Part shown: piece after piece, positions 16,633 to 24,787 of the stretch
How positions within the stretch are numbered: position 1 is the stretch's first letter
How the letters are laid out: each line of letters opens with the position of its first letter
Assembly (NCBI GenBank): GCA_947623175.1
Contig: CANQGK010000024.1
Coordinates: 1 to 37,410 of the forward strand
Source: an uncultured Clostridia bacterium
Lineage (GTDB): Bacteria > Bacillota > Clostridia > Oscillospirales > Acutalibacteraceae
Direction of reading: 5' to 3'
DNA: 37,410 bases
Position numbers and translations under genes: made by a program
The notes under the pieces: model-generated
Seen by the model: only the letters and a program-made list of their open reading frames with translations
Databases searched by the model: none
What the model was told of the DNA's origin: nothing

Positions 16633-17387
16633 TGCATACTCCTTTTACGAACCACTTCGTACATTAGAATTCCTGCCGCTACAGAGGCGTTGAGCGAGTT
16701 TATTTTGCCGTACATCGGAAGGCTTATAATGCGGTCGCATTTTTTGGCGGTAAGGGCGCCTATACCCTTACCCTCGTTTCCTATGACAAGCGCGCATGGC
16801 AGGTCAAAATCGACCTGTGTATAATTTTCGCCGTCCATATCCGCGCCGAATACCCATACGCCGTTTTCCTTTAAATAATCGATAGTGCTTGAAATATTTG
16901 TAACGCGGGCGACCTTCATATATTCGAGCGCTCCGCTTGCGGATTTTGCCACGGTCGCGTTTAAGGAAGCGCTTCTGCGCTTGGGTATTATTATGCCGTG
17001 TGCGCGGCAGGCCTCCGCGGTTCTGATTACGGCGCCGAGATTATGCGGATCTTCTATTTCGTCGCAAATAACGATAAACGGTTTCTCGCCACGCTCCTCC
17101 GCAAGCGCCAGAATTTCCTCCGGGGTGGAATATTCATGCGAAGAGAGCATTACCGCTACGCCCTGGTGGTTTGCGCCGCCGCAGTAATAATCCAATTTCT
17201 GAGGGCTTACTTCTTTGATAAGCACCCCTTTTGCCTTGCATTTCGCTATTATCGCGGTTACGGAACCGCCGCTTACGTTGTGCGCTACCAAAAGCCGGTC
17301 GATTTCTCTGCCCGAGCGCACCGCCTCAAATACGGGGTTTCTGCCGCATATTATATTTGAACCCTGCTCTTTGTTTAATATATCCAT
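16629..17387 (-). CDS. rlmB: SpoU-family rRNA 2'-O-methyltransferase (RlmB type)
   Basis: The 252-residue protein is a SPOUT-class enzyme that would 2'-O-methylate a guanosine of 23S rRNA (G2251 in E. coli numbering). The N-terminal substrate-binding domain (about 10-85) begins ICGRNPVFEAV. The catalytic domain carries motif 1 DPHNLGAVIRTAE (near 111-123), motif 2 LVIGNEGKGI (near 200-209) and motif 3 LPMYGKINSLNASVAAGILMYE (near 222-243), including the deep-knot AdoMet site. It is first in the minus-strand operon rlmB / P-type-like gene / metG / tatD, with ATGA overlap to the second gene. Confidence 0.93.
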   Translation of the reverse strand: MDILNKEQGSNIICGRNPVFEAVRSGREIDRLLVAHNVSGGSVTAIIAKCKAKGVLIKEVSPQKLDYYCGGANHQGVAVMLSSHEYSTPEEILALAEERGEKPFIVICDEIEDPHNLGAVIRTAEACRAHGIIIPKRRSASLNATVAKSASGALEYMKVARVTNISSTIDYLKENGVWVFGADMDGENYTQVDFDLPCALVIGNEGKGIGALTAKKCDRIISLPMYGKINSLNASVAAGILMYEVVRKRSMQ

Positions 17388-17427
17388 GCTTTAAGATACG
17401 TCCCTTTACATACAATCATACATTGTA

Positions 17428-17436
17428 ATTATAACA
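17428..17436 (-). promoter_or_regulatory. Extended -10 promoter of the rlmB operon
   Basis: On the minus strand TGTTATAAT (17436-17428) gives a perfect extended -10; no good -35 is visible 17 bases upstream. It lies about 40 bases before the rlmB ATG. Confidence 0.6.
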
Positions 17437-17507
17437 TAAATTTTCTGCAAATAAAACAGTAAATTTAATTTTTATGCGAATTTTATGCGATTTTTTATTT
17501 TTTCGGC

Positions 17508-17536
17508 TTGACAGGGCGGCTTTGCGGTATTAAAAT
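17508..17536 (+). promoter_or_regulatory. Sigma-A promoter of the metal-uptake operon
   Basis: TTGACA (17508-17513), 17 bases, TAAAAT (17531-17536). The direct repeats at 17542-17562 begin just downstream, over the transcription start. Confidence 0.85.
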
Positions 17537-17541
17537 AGAAT

Positions 17542-17562
17542 TTGCAAATTACTTGCAAATTA
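17542..17562. promoter_or_regulatory. 10-bp direct repeats, possible metalloregulator operator
   Basis: TTGCAAATTA occurs twice (17542-17551 and 17553-17562), 11 bases apart (one helical turn), at the expected start of the znu-type transcript. TTGCAA is itself palindromic. The position fits a repressor site. The sequence is not a Zur, AdcR or MntR box that I recognise. Confidence 0.5.
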
Positions 17563-17575
17563 AGGATTGATATGT

Positions 17576-18433
17576 ATGAAAAGAATAATAGCGTCGGTTT
17601 TGGTTTTGATTTCGGTATTCGGCTTTGCCTCATGTAAGTCGGACAATGGGGGAAACGGCGGCGTCGAGGAGAACTTGATAGCGGTGTCGATAGCCCCGCT
17701 CGCTTTTTTTGCCGAAAAGATATGCGCGGATGATTTTACGGTAGTTACCGCCATACCTGCGGGCGCTTCTCCCGAAACCTACGAGCCGACGCCGGCGGAT
17801 ATGAAAAAGCTTACCAAAGCGCAGGTTTATTTTTCGATAGGCGTCGGGGCGGAAAATTCGATTTTGCCCTACGTCGAATCCGAGACTACGGTGGTACAGC
17901 TGCACAAAAAGACGGCGCGGGTATACCCCGACCGAATTGTAAACGGCGGACGGGATCCGCATATATGGCTTTCGGTAAAGCGGGCAAAGGTATTAGTAAC
18001 GCAAATGACCGATATTTTTTGCGGATTAAAACCTGAAAATGCGGAAAAATACAAATCCGCGACGGACGCGCTGCTTTCTATGCTTGATACCCTGGACGAA
18101 AATATAAAAACGATTTTAAGCGAAAAATCCTCAAACAAATTCATCGCTTTTCATCCGGCATTCGGCTATTTTGCGGACGATTATTCGCTCGAGATGTACT
18201 CTCTCGAAGAGGACGGCAAGGAAGCGACGGCTAAGCATTTGGCGGATATGACGGACCTTGCGAAAAAGGAAAATATAAAGGTTATTTTTTACCAGGCGGA
18301 AAATTCTTCCAAGCAGGCAGAGGCTTTTGCGGAGGAAATAGGCGGAAAGGCGGTTATGCTGGAGCCGCTGAGCTTTGATTATATAACCAATCTTGAAAAT
18401 ATGGCAAAAGCCATAGGCGAGGCGATAAAGTAA
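17576..18433 (+). CDS. znuA: Metal ABC transporter substrate-binding lipoprotein (ZnuA/TroA family)
   Basis: The 285-residue lipoprotein captures Zn2+ or Mn2+ at the cell surface. A lipoprotein signal with FASC (lipidated Cys20) opens the mature chain. The cluster A-I fold follows with DPHIWLS (His ligand), FHPAFGYFADDY (His ligand) and a long central helix. The first ligand region reads SPETYEP, with Glu where DPHTYEP has His; the acidic C-terminal ligand is probably in QAENSSKQAE. I chose ATG 17576 because AAGGA lies nine bases upstream; an in-frame TTG at 17567 adjoins the box. The stop overlaps the next ATG by one base. Zinc is inferred from the family. Confidence 0.9.
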   Translation: MKRIIASVLVLISVFGFASCKSDNGGNGGVEENLIAVSIAPLAFFAEKICADDFTVVTAIPAGASPETYEPTPADMKKLTKAQVYFSIGVGAENSILPYVESETTVVQLHKKTARVYPDRIVNGGRDPHIWLSVKRAKVLVTQMTDIFCGLKPENAEKYKSATDALLSMLDTLDENIKTILSEKSSNKFIAFHPAFGYFADDYSLEMYSLEEDGKEATAKHLADMTDLAKKENIKVIFYQAENSSKQAEAFAEEIGGKAVMLEPLSFDYITNLENMAKAIGEAIK

Positions 18434-19179
18434 TGAGCGGGAGCGCCTTAAGCGTTAAAAATCTTTCGGTTTCATACGGCGCGGTCGAAGCCGTGGAAAA
18501 TATTACCCTCGATATAAACGCGGGCGAGTCGCTTTGCATAGTGGGGCCCAACGGCGGCGGCAAAACCACCTTTTTAAACGCGGTTTTGGGCTTTTTAAAG
18601 CCCGACGGGGGCGAAATCAAAATTCTGGGCGGCAGTATAAAAAAAGCTTATTCCAAAATAAGCTTTGTGCCGCAGGCGTCGGACGTCGACCGAAATTTTC
18701 CCATATCCGTAAGAGAAGCGGTACTTACCGCATCCTTGAAATCGGGCCTGCACCCGTTTGAATTTTTTGATAAGGCGGACTGCGGCAAGGCGCTGTCCGT
18801 ACTCAAAGAGGTGGGGCTCGACGGGTACGAAAACCGAAAAATTTCCTTTCTTTCGGGCGGCGAATTTCAGCGCCTTTTGATAGCCAGAGCCATAATGGGA
18901 GACCCGCAAATATTACTGCTTGACGAACCTACGGCAAACGTCGATTTGTATTCGCGCAATAAAATTTTTGCTCTTTTGGGCGAATTTTGCCGCGACGGCA
19001 AGACCGTGATTACCGTAACTCACGATTTGGCAGCCGCCAAAGCCTGTTTTTCAAAGCTTGCCGTAATCAATAAGGAGCTGATTTTTTTCGGCGATCCAGA
19101 TAAATCGGGGGATATAGCGAGCCTTATTTACGGCCAGCCTGCAAAGACGGAGAGCGGGAGGGGAGAGACAGATGCTTAA
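18433..19179 (+). CDS. znuC: Metal ABC transporter ATP-binding protein
   Basis: The 248-residue ATPase powers the ZnuA/ZnuB importer. Walker A GPNGGGKTT is near 38-46, Q-loop FVPQASD near 77, signature LSGGEFQR near 138, Walker B ILLLDEPTANVD near 158 and switch His in TVTHDL near 195. The length and spacing are typical. Its ATG shares an A with the znuA TAA (TAATG), and its end overlaps the permease by eight bases, so the operon is translationally coupled. Confidence 0.93.
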   Translation: MSGSALSVKNLSVSYGAVEAVENITLDINAGESLCIVGPNGGGKTTFLNAVLGFLKPDGGEIKILGGSIKKAYSKISFVPQASDVDRNFPISVREAVLTASLKSGLHPFEFFDKADCGKALSVLKEVGLDGYENRKISFLSGGEFQRLLIARAIMGDPQILLLDEPTANVDLYSRNKIFALLGEFCRDGKTVITVTHDLAAAKACFSKLAVINKELIFFGDPDKSGDIASLIYGQPAKTESGRGETDA

Positions 19180-19984
19180 AGCCGTATTTCAATATGATTT
19201 TTTGCGCAACGCGCTTATAGCAAGCCTGCTTTCCGCCGTGATCTGCGGAATAATCGGGGTAATAACCTCGCAGAAAAAACTGCTTATGATGACCGGCGGA
19301 ATTGCCCATACCGCTTACGGCGGAGTGGGGCTCGGATATCTTTTGGGGTTTGAGCCCACTTTGGGGGCGGGAATCTTTGCCGTCGCGTCGGCGTTTATAA
19401 TCGGCGCCGTGCGAAAAAAGGGCGGAGTTCATACCGATATCGTGATAGCGATGCTCTGGTCGCTCGGAATGGCGCTCGGCATAGCCTTTACGGGGCTTAT
19501 GCCCGCCTATCCGCCGGATATGAACGCCTACCTTTTCGGCAATATACTCACGGTCACAAAAAAGGATTTGTACGCTATGGCGGCGCTGACGGCAGTAATA
19601 TTGCTTGCGGTGGTTATGTTTTATAACGATTGGCTCGCTTTTCTTTTCGACAGCGGATTTTCGAGGGTTTCCGGCATAAAAACCGGCGTTTTGGAATATT
19701 TATTGCTCGTTTTGGTGGCTTTAAGCATTGTCGAGCTTATTCGGGTAGTCGGAATAATTCTGGTAATAGCTCTGCTTTCCGCTCCGGCGGCAACCGCCGC
19801 CTTTTTTGCCAAAAGCCTAAAGGGGCAAATGCTTATCGCCGGTATTTTTTGTTTCGGCTTTTGCTTTACGGGCTTGCTTATTTCTTACAACCTGTCGATA
19901 GCGTCGGGCGCCGCGATAGTTTTTGCCGCGGCGGCGGTTTACTTTACGGCGCTTTTGTTTTCAAAGCTCAGGAAAAATTCCTAA
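19172..19984 (+). CDS. znuB: Metal ABC transporter permease
   Basis: The 270-residue membrane protein of the ABC-3 family has about eight hydrophobic helices, including the characteristic GGIAHTAYGGVGLGYLLG region near 45-65 and IRVVGIILVIALLSAPAATA near 190-210. It forms the channel of the metal importer with the preceding genes. A GGGAGGGGAGA box precedes the ATG. It is convergent with sigK, only six bases apart, and no clear terminator sits between them. Confidence 0.93.
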   Translation: MLKAVFQYDFLRNALIASLLSAVICGIIGVITSQKKLLMMTGGIAHTAYGGVGLGYLLGFEPTLGAGIFAVASAFIIGAVRKKGGVHTDIVIAMLWSLGMALGIAFTGLMPAYPPDMNAYLFGNILTVTKKDLYAMAALTAVILLAVVMFYNDWLAFLFDSGFSRVSGIKTGVLEYLLLVLVALSIVELIRVVGIILVIALLSAPAATAAFFAKSLKGQMLIAGIFCFGFCFTGLLISYNLSIASGAAIVFAAAAVYFTALLFSKLRKNS

Positions 19985-19990
19985 ACCGCG

Positions 19991-20671
19991 TTATTTGAAT
20001 TGCCGTCTCAGCTTTTGCAGGGCGGCTTTTTCTATACGCGATACGTAACTTCGGGAAATGCCCAGCTTTTCGGCGATTTCGTGCTGGGTGTATTCTTTAC
20101 TGCCCATAATCCCGTACCGCATTTTGATTATCTGCATTTCCCGCTCGTCAAGACAGCCGGGCAATATTACCCTGAGCCGCTCCAGCTTAAGCTTTGTGTC
20201 GATTTCGTCGGCGATATCCCGGTTGTCGGCGATTATGTCCGTAAGCGTAAGGGTGTTGCCGTCCTTGTCGGTGTCTATGGGATCGCTTATAAATACCTCC
20301 TGCGAGCACTTTTTTTGATTTCTGAAAAACATAAGTATTTCGTTTTCTATACATCGCGCGGCGTAGGTGGCAAAACGGATGCCTTTATTCGGCTTAAAGG
20401 TGGATACCGCTTTTATTAGACCTATCGAGCCTATTGAAATAAGATCGTCCTGCTCGGCGCCCATGGCGTAGTATTTTTTCACTATATGCGCCACAAGCCG
20501 TAAATTGTGCTCTATAAGCATGCTTTCGGCTTCGCGGTCGCCATTTCGGCTTTTTTCGAAAAGCTCGGCTTCCTTTGCCGCGGACAAGGGCGGCGGAAAG
20601 GAGCCCGCGCCCGTAACATGCAGGGCAAAATAAAAAATACCGGACAACAAATCCAATAAAAGCTTGAACAT
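19991..20671 (-). CDS. sigK: RNA polymerase sporulation sigma factor, sigma-K
   Basis: The 226-residue sigma-70-family protein directs late mother-cell transcription. A hydrophobic pro-sequence of about 20-25 residues (MFKLLLDLLSGIFYFALHV) precedes the core, so it is made as pro-sigma-K and likely needs processing. Region 2 contains MLIEHNLRLVAHIVKKYY and LISIGSIGLIKAV with the FATYAARCIENEILM core. Region 4 ends QHEIAEKLGISRSYVSRIEKAAL. The frame is unbroken: no skin-like prophage interrupts it. AAGGGG lies about eight bases before the ATG. The upstream sequence has a possible sigma-E/sigma-K promoter. Confidence 0.96.
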   Translation of the reverse strand: MFKLLLDLLSGIFYFALHVTGAGSFPPPLSAAKEAELFEKSRNGDREAESMLIEHNLRLVAHIVKKYYAMGAEQDDLISIGSIGLIKAVSTFKPNKGIRFATYAARCIENEILMFFRNQKKCSQEVFISDPIDTDKDGNTLTLTDIIADNRDIADEIDTKLKLERLRVILPGCLDEREMQIIKMRYGIMGSKEYTQHEIAEKLGISRSYVSRIEKAALQKLRRQFK

Positions 20672-20694
20672 ATGATCAACCCCTTTTCAACTAA

Positions 20695-20721
20695 ATTATA
20701 TGAGGAATAGGGCTTGTCGGT
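20695..20721 (-). promoter_or_regulatory. Possible sigma-E/sigma-K promoter of sigK
   Basis: On the minus strand CATATAAT (20702-20695) resembles the sigma-E/sigma-K -10 (CATACAMT; CATAnnnTA). An AC exactly 17 bases upstream (20721-20720) fits sigma-K autoregulation; no good sigma-E -35 is seen. It lies 24 bases before the ATG. Confidence 0.45.
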
Positions 20722-20773
20722 TTCCTAAATCGAAAATAATCTAAATTATAACGATTATCGGCGATTATTGGGG

Positions 20774-20803
20774 TTGACTACAGGGATTGAAATGTGATAA
20801 AAT
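20774..20803 (+). promoter_or_regulatory. Promoter of the XRE regulator-hisK operon
   Basis: TTGACT (20774-20779), 18 bases, TAAAAT (20798-20803) with an extended TG two bases before it (TGATAAAAT). Confidence 0.75.
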
Positions 20804-20837
20804 AATACTATACAGATTTTAAAAGGGAGGGGATTTT

Positions 20838-21449
20838 ACGGATAATTTAAAGGATATAATCGCAAAAAATATTTCCGATCTCAGAAAAGAAAACGGTTAC
20901 ACTCAGCTCGAATTGGCGGAAAAGCTCAATTATTCCGATAAATCCATTTCCAAATGGGAGCGCGCGGAGGCGGCGCCCGACGTTGCGGTGCTTAAGGAAA
21001 TAGCCGATTTGTTCGGCGTTTCCCTGGACTATATGATCGAGGAGGACCATAAAAAAACGGAGGTAAAAACGGTAAGTGATTCCTCAAAGCTTCGCAATCG
21101 CGCCATTATTACCGGCATTTGCATATTGGGAATTTGGCTTTTGGCGCTGTTGGGATTTATTATGGCGGATATGATAATGGGTAATATGGTAAAATACATA
21201 TGGCTTTCCTTCGTTTACGCCGTTCCCGTTTCCATGATAGTATGGCTGATTTTTAATTCGGTATGGTTTAACAAAAGGCGGAATTTCCTTATAATATCGC
21301 TTATTGTCTGGAGCGTGTTGGGGGCAATTTTCATATCATTTATGATGTTCGGCATAGTTACCGGCTGGAAGGTTTTTGTCATAGGGATCCCCGCGCAAAT
21401 AATTATAATCTTATGCTCCAAGCTTAAGTACAGGAGGAAACGCACATGA
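20838..21449 (+). CDS. XRE-family regulator with membrane domain, apparently starting at ACG
   Basis: Read from ACG 20838 the product is 203 residues: (M)DNLKDIIAKNISDLRKENG, then an HTH (TQLELAEKLNYSDKSISKWERAEAAPDVAVLKEIADLF) and four hydrophobic helices (about 90-195). The frame is open from 20823 with no ATG, GTG or TTG before TTG 20913, which would cut off the first HTH helix and has no ribosome binding site. GGGAGGGG (20825-20832) sits five bases before ACG GAT. Relatives usually begin ATG GA(T/C). So either ACG is used, or a T-to-C change damaged the start. The 3' end overlaps hisK by ATGA. The N-terminal segment is conserved-looking, so the gene was functional recently. Confidence 0.8.
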   Translation, partial: TDNLKDIIAKNISDLRKENGYTQLELAEKLNYSDKSISKWERAEAAPDVAVLKEIADLFGVSLDYMIEEDHKKTEVKTVSDSSKLRNRAIITGICILGIWLLALLGFIMADMIMGNMVKYIWLSFVYAVPVSMIVWLIFNSVWFNKRRNFLIISLIVWSVLGAIFISFMMFGIVTGWKVFVIGIPAQIIIILCSKLKYRRKRT

Positions 21450-22213
21450 ATTATAATTATCATACCCATACTCCATATTCGCACCATGCGACGGGTGAAC
21501 CCGAGGAATATGTTAAAAAGGCGATTTCGGGCGGTATAAAGTATATGGGCTTTTCGGACCACGTGCCGTTTATATGCGCCGACAAAAGCGAATCGGGTTA
21601 TAGAGTGCATACCTGCGACGCCGAAAGGTACTGTAACGAAATTAAGGCGTTAGCCGAAAAATATCGGCATGATATCGAGCTTACGGTAGGCTTCGAGATG
21701 GAGTATTATCCCGATAATTTTGGGGAAATGGTAAAATCGGCTTCAAATTTCGGAGGTCGCTATTTAATTTTAGGCGAGCATTTTTTGTGCGACGAGTCAT
21801 TAAAAGCCTATAATGCGATTAACACCGACTCTGTTGAAACCCTTAAAACATATGTTTCAAGACTGACCGACGCCATAAAAAACGGCGTATTTACTTATGT
21901 TGCGCATCCCGATATGATAAAATTTACGAAAGACGCCGACATTTACCGAGCTGAAATGCGAAAGGTTTGCATAGCCTCACGCGAATACGGTATCCCGCTC
22001 GAAATTAACTTTTTGGGGATAAGAACCGGCAGGAATTATCCGAATGAGCTTTTTTGGCAGATAGCCGGCGAGGAAAAATCCCCCGTAACCTACGGCTTTG
22101 ACGCGCATGATCCGGACGCCGCTTACGACGGCGACTCGCTTGTGAAAGCGGACGGTATAGTTAAAAAATACGGGCTTAATTATATAGGTAAGCCCGACAT
22201 TATATCGATTTAA
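21446..22213 (+). CDS. hisK: Histidinol-phosphatase, PHP family (HisK/HisJ type)
   Basis: The 255-residue PHP-superfamily phosphoesterase is expected to convert L-histidinol phosphate to histidinol. Motif NYHTHTPYSHHA (4-15) carries the first metal-binding histidines, FSDHVPF (33-39) and VGFEMEYYP follow, then GEHFL, VAHPDMIKF near 152 and a final FDAHDPDA near 213. There are no other his genes nearby; the partner is an XRE membrane regulator with a 4-bp overlap, so a role outside histidine synthesis is possible. Confidence 0.82.
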   Translation: MNYNYHTHTPYSHHATGEPEEYVKKAISGGIKYMGFSDHVPFICADKSESGYRVHTCDAERYCNEIKALAEKYRHDIELTVGFEMEYYPDNFGEMVKSASNFGGRYLILGEHFLCDESLKAYNAINTDSVETLKTYVSRLTDAIKNGVFTYVAHPDMIKFTKDADIYRAEMRKVCIASREYGIPLEINFLGIRTGRNYPNELFWQIAGEEKSPVTYGFDAHDPDAAYDGDSLVKADGIVKKYGLNYIGKPDIISI

Positions 22214-22215
22214 TA

Positions 22216-22254
22216 AAATTCCCGAATGCATTTCAAAAAAGCATTCGGGAATTT
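22216..22254. terminator. Bidirectional terminator between hisK and the cohesin-like gene
   Basis: AAATTCCCGAATGC (22216-22229) pairs with 22241-22254, perfect over 14 bases, between convergent genes. It gives short U-rich tails on both strands. Confidence 0.82.
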
Positions 22255-22259
22255 AGATA

Positions 22260-22955
22260 TTATTTAATTGTCACTTTGCCGTTTTCGGTGATGACCGGTA
22301 CAAGCTCTTCGTTATAATTCCCTATGGAATCCTTATTTACGGTAAGCGTGATTTTGCTCTCCTGAGCCTTGGCGGCAATTATTTCAAATTCAAGATATAT
22401 AATGGTGCCGTTTTTGGTGACATCGTTATTTTCGACGGTCACAAATTGAATAAGACCGTTCGATTCGGTGATATCGCCGGCTCCGTAGCCGGTAAACACC
22501 GTACCTCTCTTGTAGCCGGTATATTTAAGCGCGGAGGCGTCGTATTTAAACCCGGCAACCATCGCCATAATACCCCTGTTATCGGAAATCTCTACCGGTA
22601 TGCTCACCTTGTCGCCCTTACTGCCCGAAGCGCTGCCCACGGAAATTTTAGTGGTGTCTCCGGGAGCTACGGAGGTTGTACTGCCGCCGGCGGAGCCCTG
22701 CGAGCTTCCGTCGGAGGGGTTCGACGAATCGGGGCTGCCTGTACCGGAGCCCGAGCCCGTGCTGCCGTCGGTTTTGCCGGAGCTTTGGGTGTCGCTTTGC
22801 AGGCTTGACGCATCTCCGCTTGCGGCGCCCGACGGGTTGCCGCCCGGTTTAAAGCCGTCGATGATTTTCGAGACCAAAAGCGCTATGGTGCCCGCAATAA
22901 GCAATACCAATACCGCTATTACCGAGATGATTATAATAATGTTCTTTATTTTCAT
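22260..22955 (-). CDS. Membrane-anchored cohesin-like protein
   Basis: The 231-residue extracellular protein has an N-terminal membrane anchor (about 4-30), a 65-residue Gly/Ser/Asp/Pro linker (about 38-102) and a C-terminal domain (about 103-231) that matches the cohesin fold: KISVGSASGSKGDKVSIPVEISDNRGIMAMVAGFKYDASALKY opening, and FVTVENNDVTKNGTIIYLEFEI near 170-193. Cohesins bind dockerins in cellulosomes, but single cohesin-like modules also occur in non-cellulosomal surface proteins. No dockerin or glycoside hydrolase is nearby. AAGGGG stands seven bases before the ATG, 15 bases after the transporter stop, so it is cotranscribed. Confidence 0.75.
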   Translation of the reverse strand: MKIKNIIIIISVIAVLVLLIAGTIALLVSKIIDGFKPGGNPSGAASGDASSLQSDTQSSGKTDGSTGSGSGTGSPDSSNPSDGSSQGSAGGSTTSVAPGDTTKISVGSASGSKGDKVSIPVEISDNRGIMAMVAGFKYDASALKYTGYKRGTVFTGYGAGDITESNGLIQFVTVENNDVTKNGTIIYLEFEIIAAKAQESKITLTVNKDSIGNYNEELVPVITENGKVTIK

Positions 22956-22970
22956 AAATTTACCCCTTTT

Positions 22971-24743
22971 TTAAAATTTTCGGCTTATGCTGTATTTTTT
23001 CTCATACATATTGTACATGTCCATAAATTCTTTATTGGATTTGGATTTGAATTTATTAAGGTATTTATGAGTGTCGAGCTTATCGGTATTAAGCTGTATG
23101 GTATAAACCGCCACGTTTGAGCAATGGTCCGAAACGCGCTCGTAATTTGTAAGTAAATCGGTGAAAATAAAGCCGAGCTCGATCGTACATTCACCCGACT
23201 GCAAGCGGGAAACGTGATTGTTTTTAAGCTCTTTTTTAAGCTTGTCGATAACCTGCTCGAGCGGCTCGACGCTGCGGGCGGGAGCGGGATCGTCGTTTAT
23301 AAAGGAATCGACCGTGATATTGATTATTTCGGTTATTGCGCTTGCAATTACGTTAAGCTCGTTTAACGCGTTGCCCGAAAAGGCAAGGTTCTTTTGGTGC
23401 AATTCCTCCGAAAGCTTGCAAATATTAAGTGCATGGTCGCCTATACGCTCAAAATCGCCTATGCTGTGAAGCATTCGGGCGATGCTGTGCGAGGTGCTTT
23501 CTGTAAGCTCGCCGTTGCTCAGCTTTACAAGGTAGGTGCCGAGCTTGTCCTCATACTTATCTATGAGGGATTCGACGTCGCGGATATATATTACGGTATC
23601 GTTGTCGTATTTTGATATAAGCCCTATCGATTTAATAAGCGAATCCCGCGCATATTCCGCCATTTCGCAGGTGAGGCGGTGACATTCGCTTACGGCTATG
23701 GGAACGTTGTTGAACAAACGCTCGTCCAAAAAAACGGTATGGGCTTTTGCGTTGTCGCTGCGAACGGTTTTTTCGCAAAGCTTGATAACCGGCTTTTTAA
23801 AGGGTATGAATATAACGGTATTTATTATATTGAAAAGGCTGTGTACGACCGCAACCCCTACGGCGCTTATTTTGTGTGAAATCATAAGGGTGGGGGAGAA
23901 CGCCATTATAATATACATAACCGCTATCGCCAAAATGCCGCCTATCGCCTTTATATAAATATGCATGGCGACAACCCGCTTGGCTTCTTTGTTGGTGCCT
24001 ATACATGAAATCAGGGCGGTCACGCAGGTGCCGATATTGGCGCCTATTATAAGCGGCATCGCCAATTGATAGCTTATCGTGCCCGATACCGTCAGCGCCT
24101 GAACTATGGCTACCGTTGCGGCGGAGGACTGAATAATACCCGTAAATACCGTAGAGGCTATAAGCGCCAAAGCCGGACTCTCAAACGCGGTCAAAAGGCC
24201 TCTGAACGCCGGAGTATCCGCAATGCCGTTCATGGAATTTTTCATAAGCGACATGCCCTGCATCAATATGGCAAAGCCTATAAATATAAGCCCCATATTT
24301 TTCTTTTTTTCCTTTTGAGAAAACATGCGAATTGCAATTCCGACAAATGCTAAAATCGGAGCGAAGGTGTCCGGCTGTAAAATAGTAAGCAAAACGCTGT
24401 TATTGCCGTTGATGCCCGCAAGGGTAAGTATCCATGCGGTGAGGGTGGTGCCCACGTTGGAGCCCATCAGCATTCCGAAGGTATCCGACGCCGCCATAAT
24501 GCCCGAGTTTACAAGACCTACAAGCATTACGGTCATAGCGGAGGAGGACTGTATGGCTATGGTGATACCAGCACCGAGAAAAAAGCCCGAAAAGTCATTG
24601 GAGGTGACTTTTTTCATAGTATGCTCCAATTTGCCGCCCGCCATCTGCTCAAGGCCGGTAGACATCGTATTCATACCGAAAAGGAAAAAGGTGAGACCGC
24701 CGAGAAGCATCGCGGCGACGGTAAGAAGGTTTATAAAGTTCAT
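22971..24743 (-). CDS. Na+/phosphate cotransporter family protein with PhoU-like domain
   Basis: The 590-residue membrane protein belongs to the NptA/YjbB (PNaS) family. Two inverted repeats of the transport fold each carry the signature QSSSA/QSSAAT (IAIQSSSAMTVM near 64 and GIIQSSAATVAIV near 205), within about eight to nine helices up to residue 315. A cytoplasmic PhoU-like helical domain (about 345-560) includes MLHSIGDFERIGDHALNI and YERVSDHCSNVA. It would import phosphate with sodium or export it. GGAGGTC precedes the ATG. It lies 44 bases after glyQS with no terminator between, and 15 bases before the cohesin-like gene. Confidence 0.92.
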   Translation of the reverse strand: MNFINLLTVAAMLLGGLTFFLFGMNTMSTGLEQMAGGKLEHTMKKVTSNDFSGFFLGAGITIAIQSSSAMTVMLVGLVNSGIMAASDTFGMLMGSNVGTTLTAWILTLAGINGNNSVLLTILQPDTFAPILAFVGIAIRMFSQKEKKKNMGLIFIGFAILMQGMSLMKNSMNGIADTPAFRGLLTAFESPALALIASTVFTGIIQSSAATVAIVQALTVSGTISYQLAMPLIIGANIGTCVTALISCIGTNKEAKRVVAMHIYIKAIGGILAIAVMYIIMAFSPTLMISHKISAVGVAVVHSLFNIINTVIFIPFKKPVIKLCEKTVRSDNAKAHTVFLDERLFNNVPIAVSECHRLTCEMAEYARDSLIKSIGLISKYDNDTVIYIRDVESLIDKYEDKLGTYLVKLSNGELTESTSHSIARMLHSIGDFERIGDHALNICKLSEELHQKNLAFSGNALNELNVIASAITEIINITVDSFINDDPAPARSVEPLEQVIDKLKKELKNNHVSRLQSGECTIELGFIFTDLLTNYERVSDHCSNVAVYTIQLNTDKLDTHKYLNKFKSKSNKEFMDMYNMYEKKYSISRKF

Positions 24744-24787
24744 GTATTGACCTCCGAGAGTGTGCTTTATAAAGGTAAACTCAAATT

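Noticed and set aside
19985..20671. A skin-type element interrupting sigK
   Set aside because: The sigK frame is complete from pro-sequence to region 4 with no break.
20913..20915. TTG as the start of the XRE regulator
   Set aside because: It would delete the first part of the HTH, has no ribosome binding site, and ignores the ideal GGGAGGGG box and family-like N-terminus just upstream.
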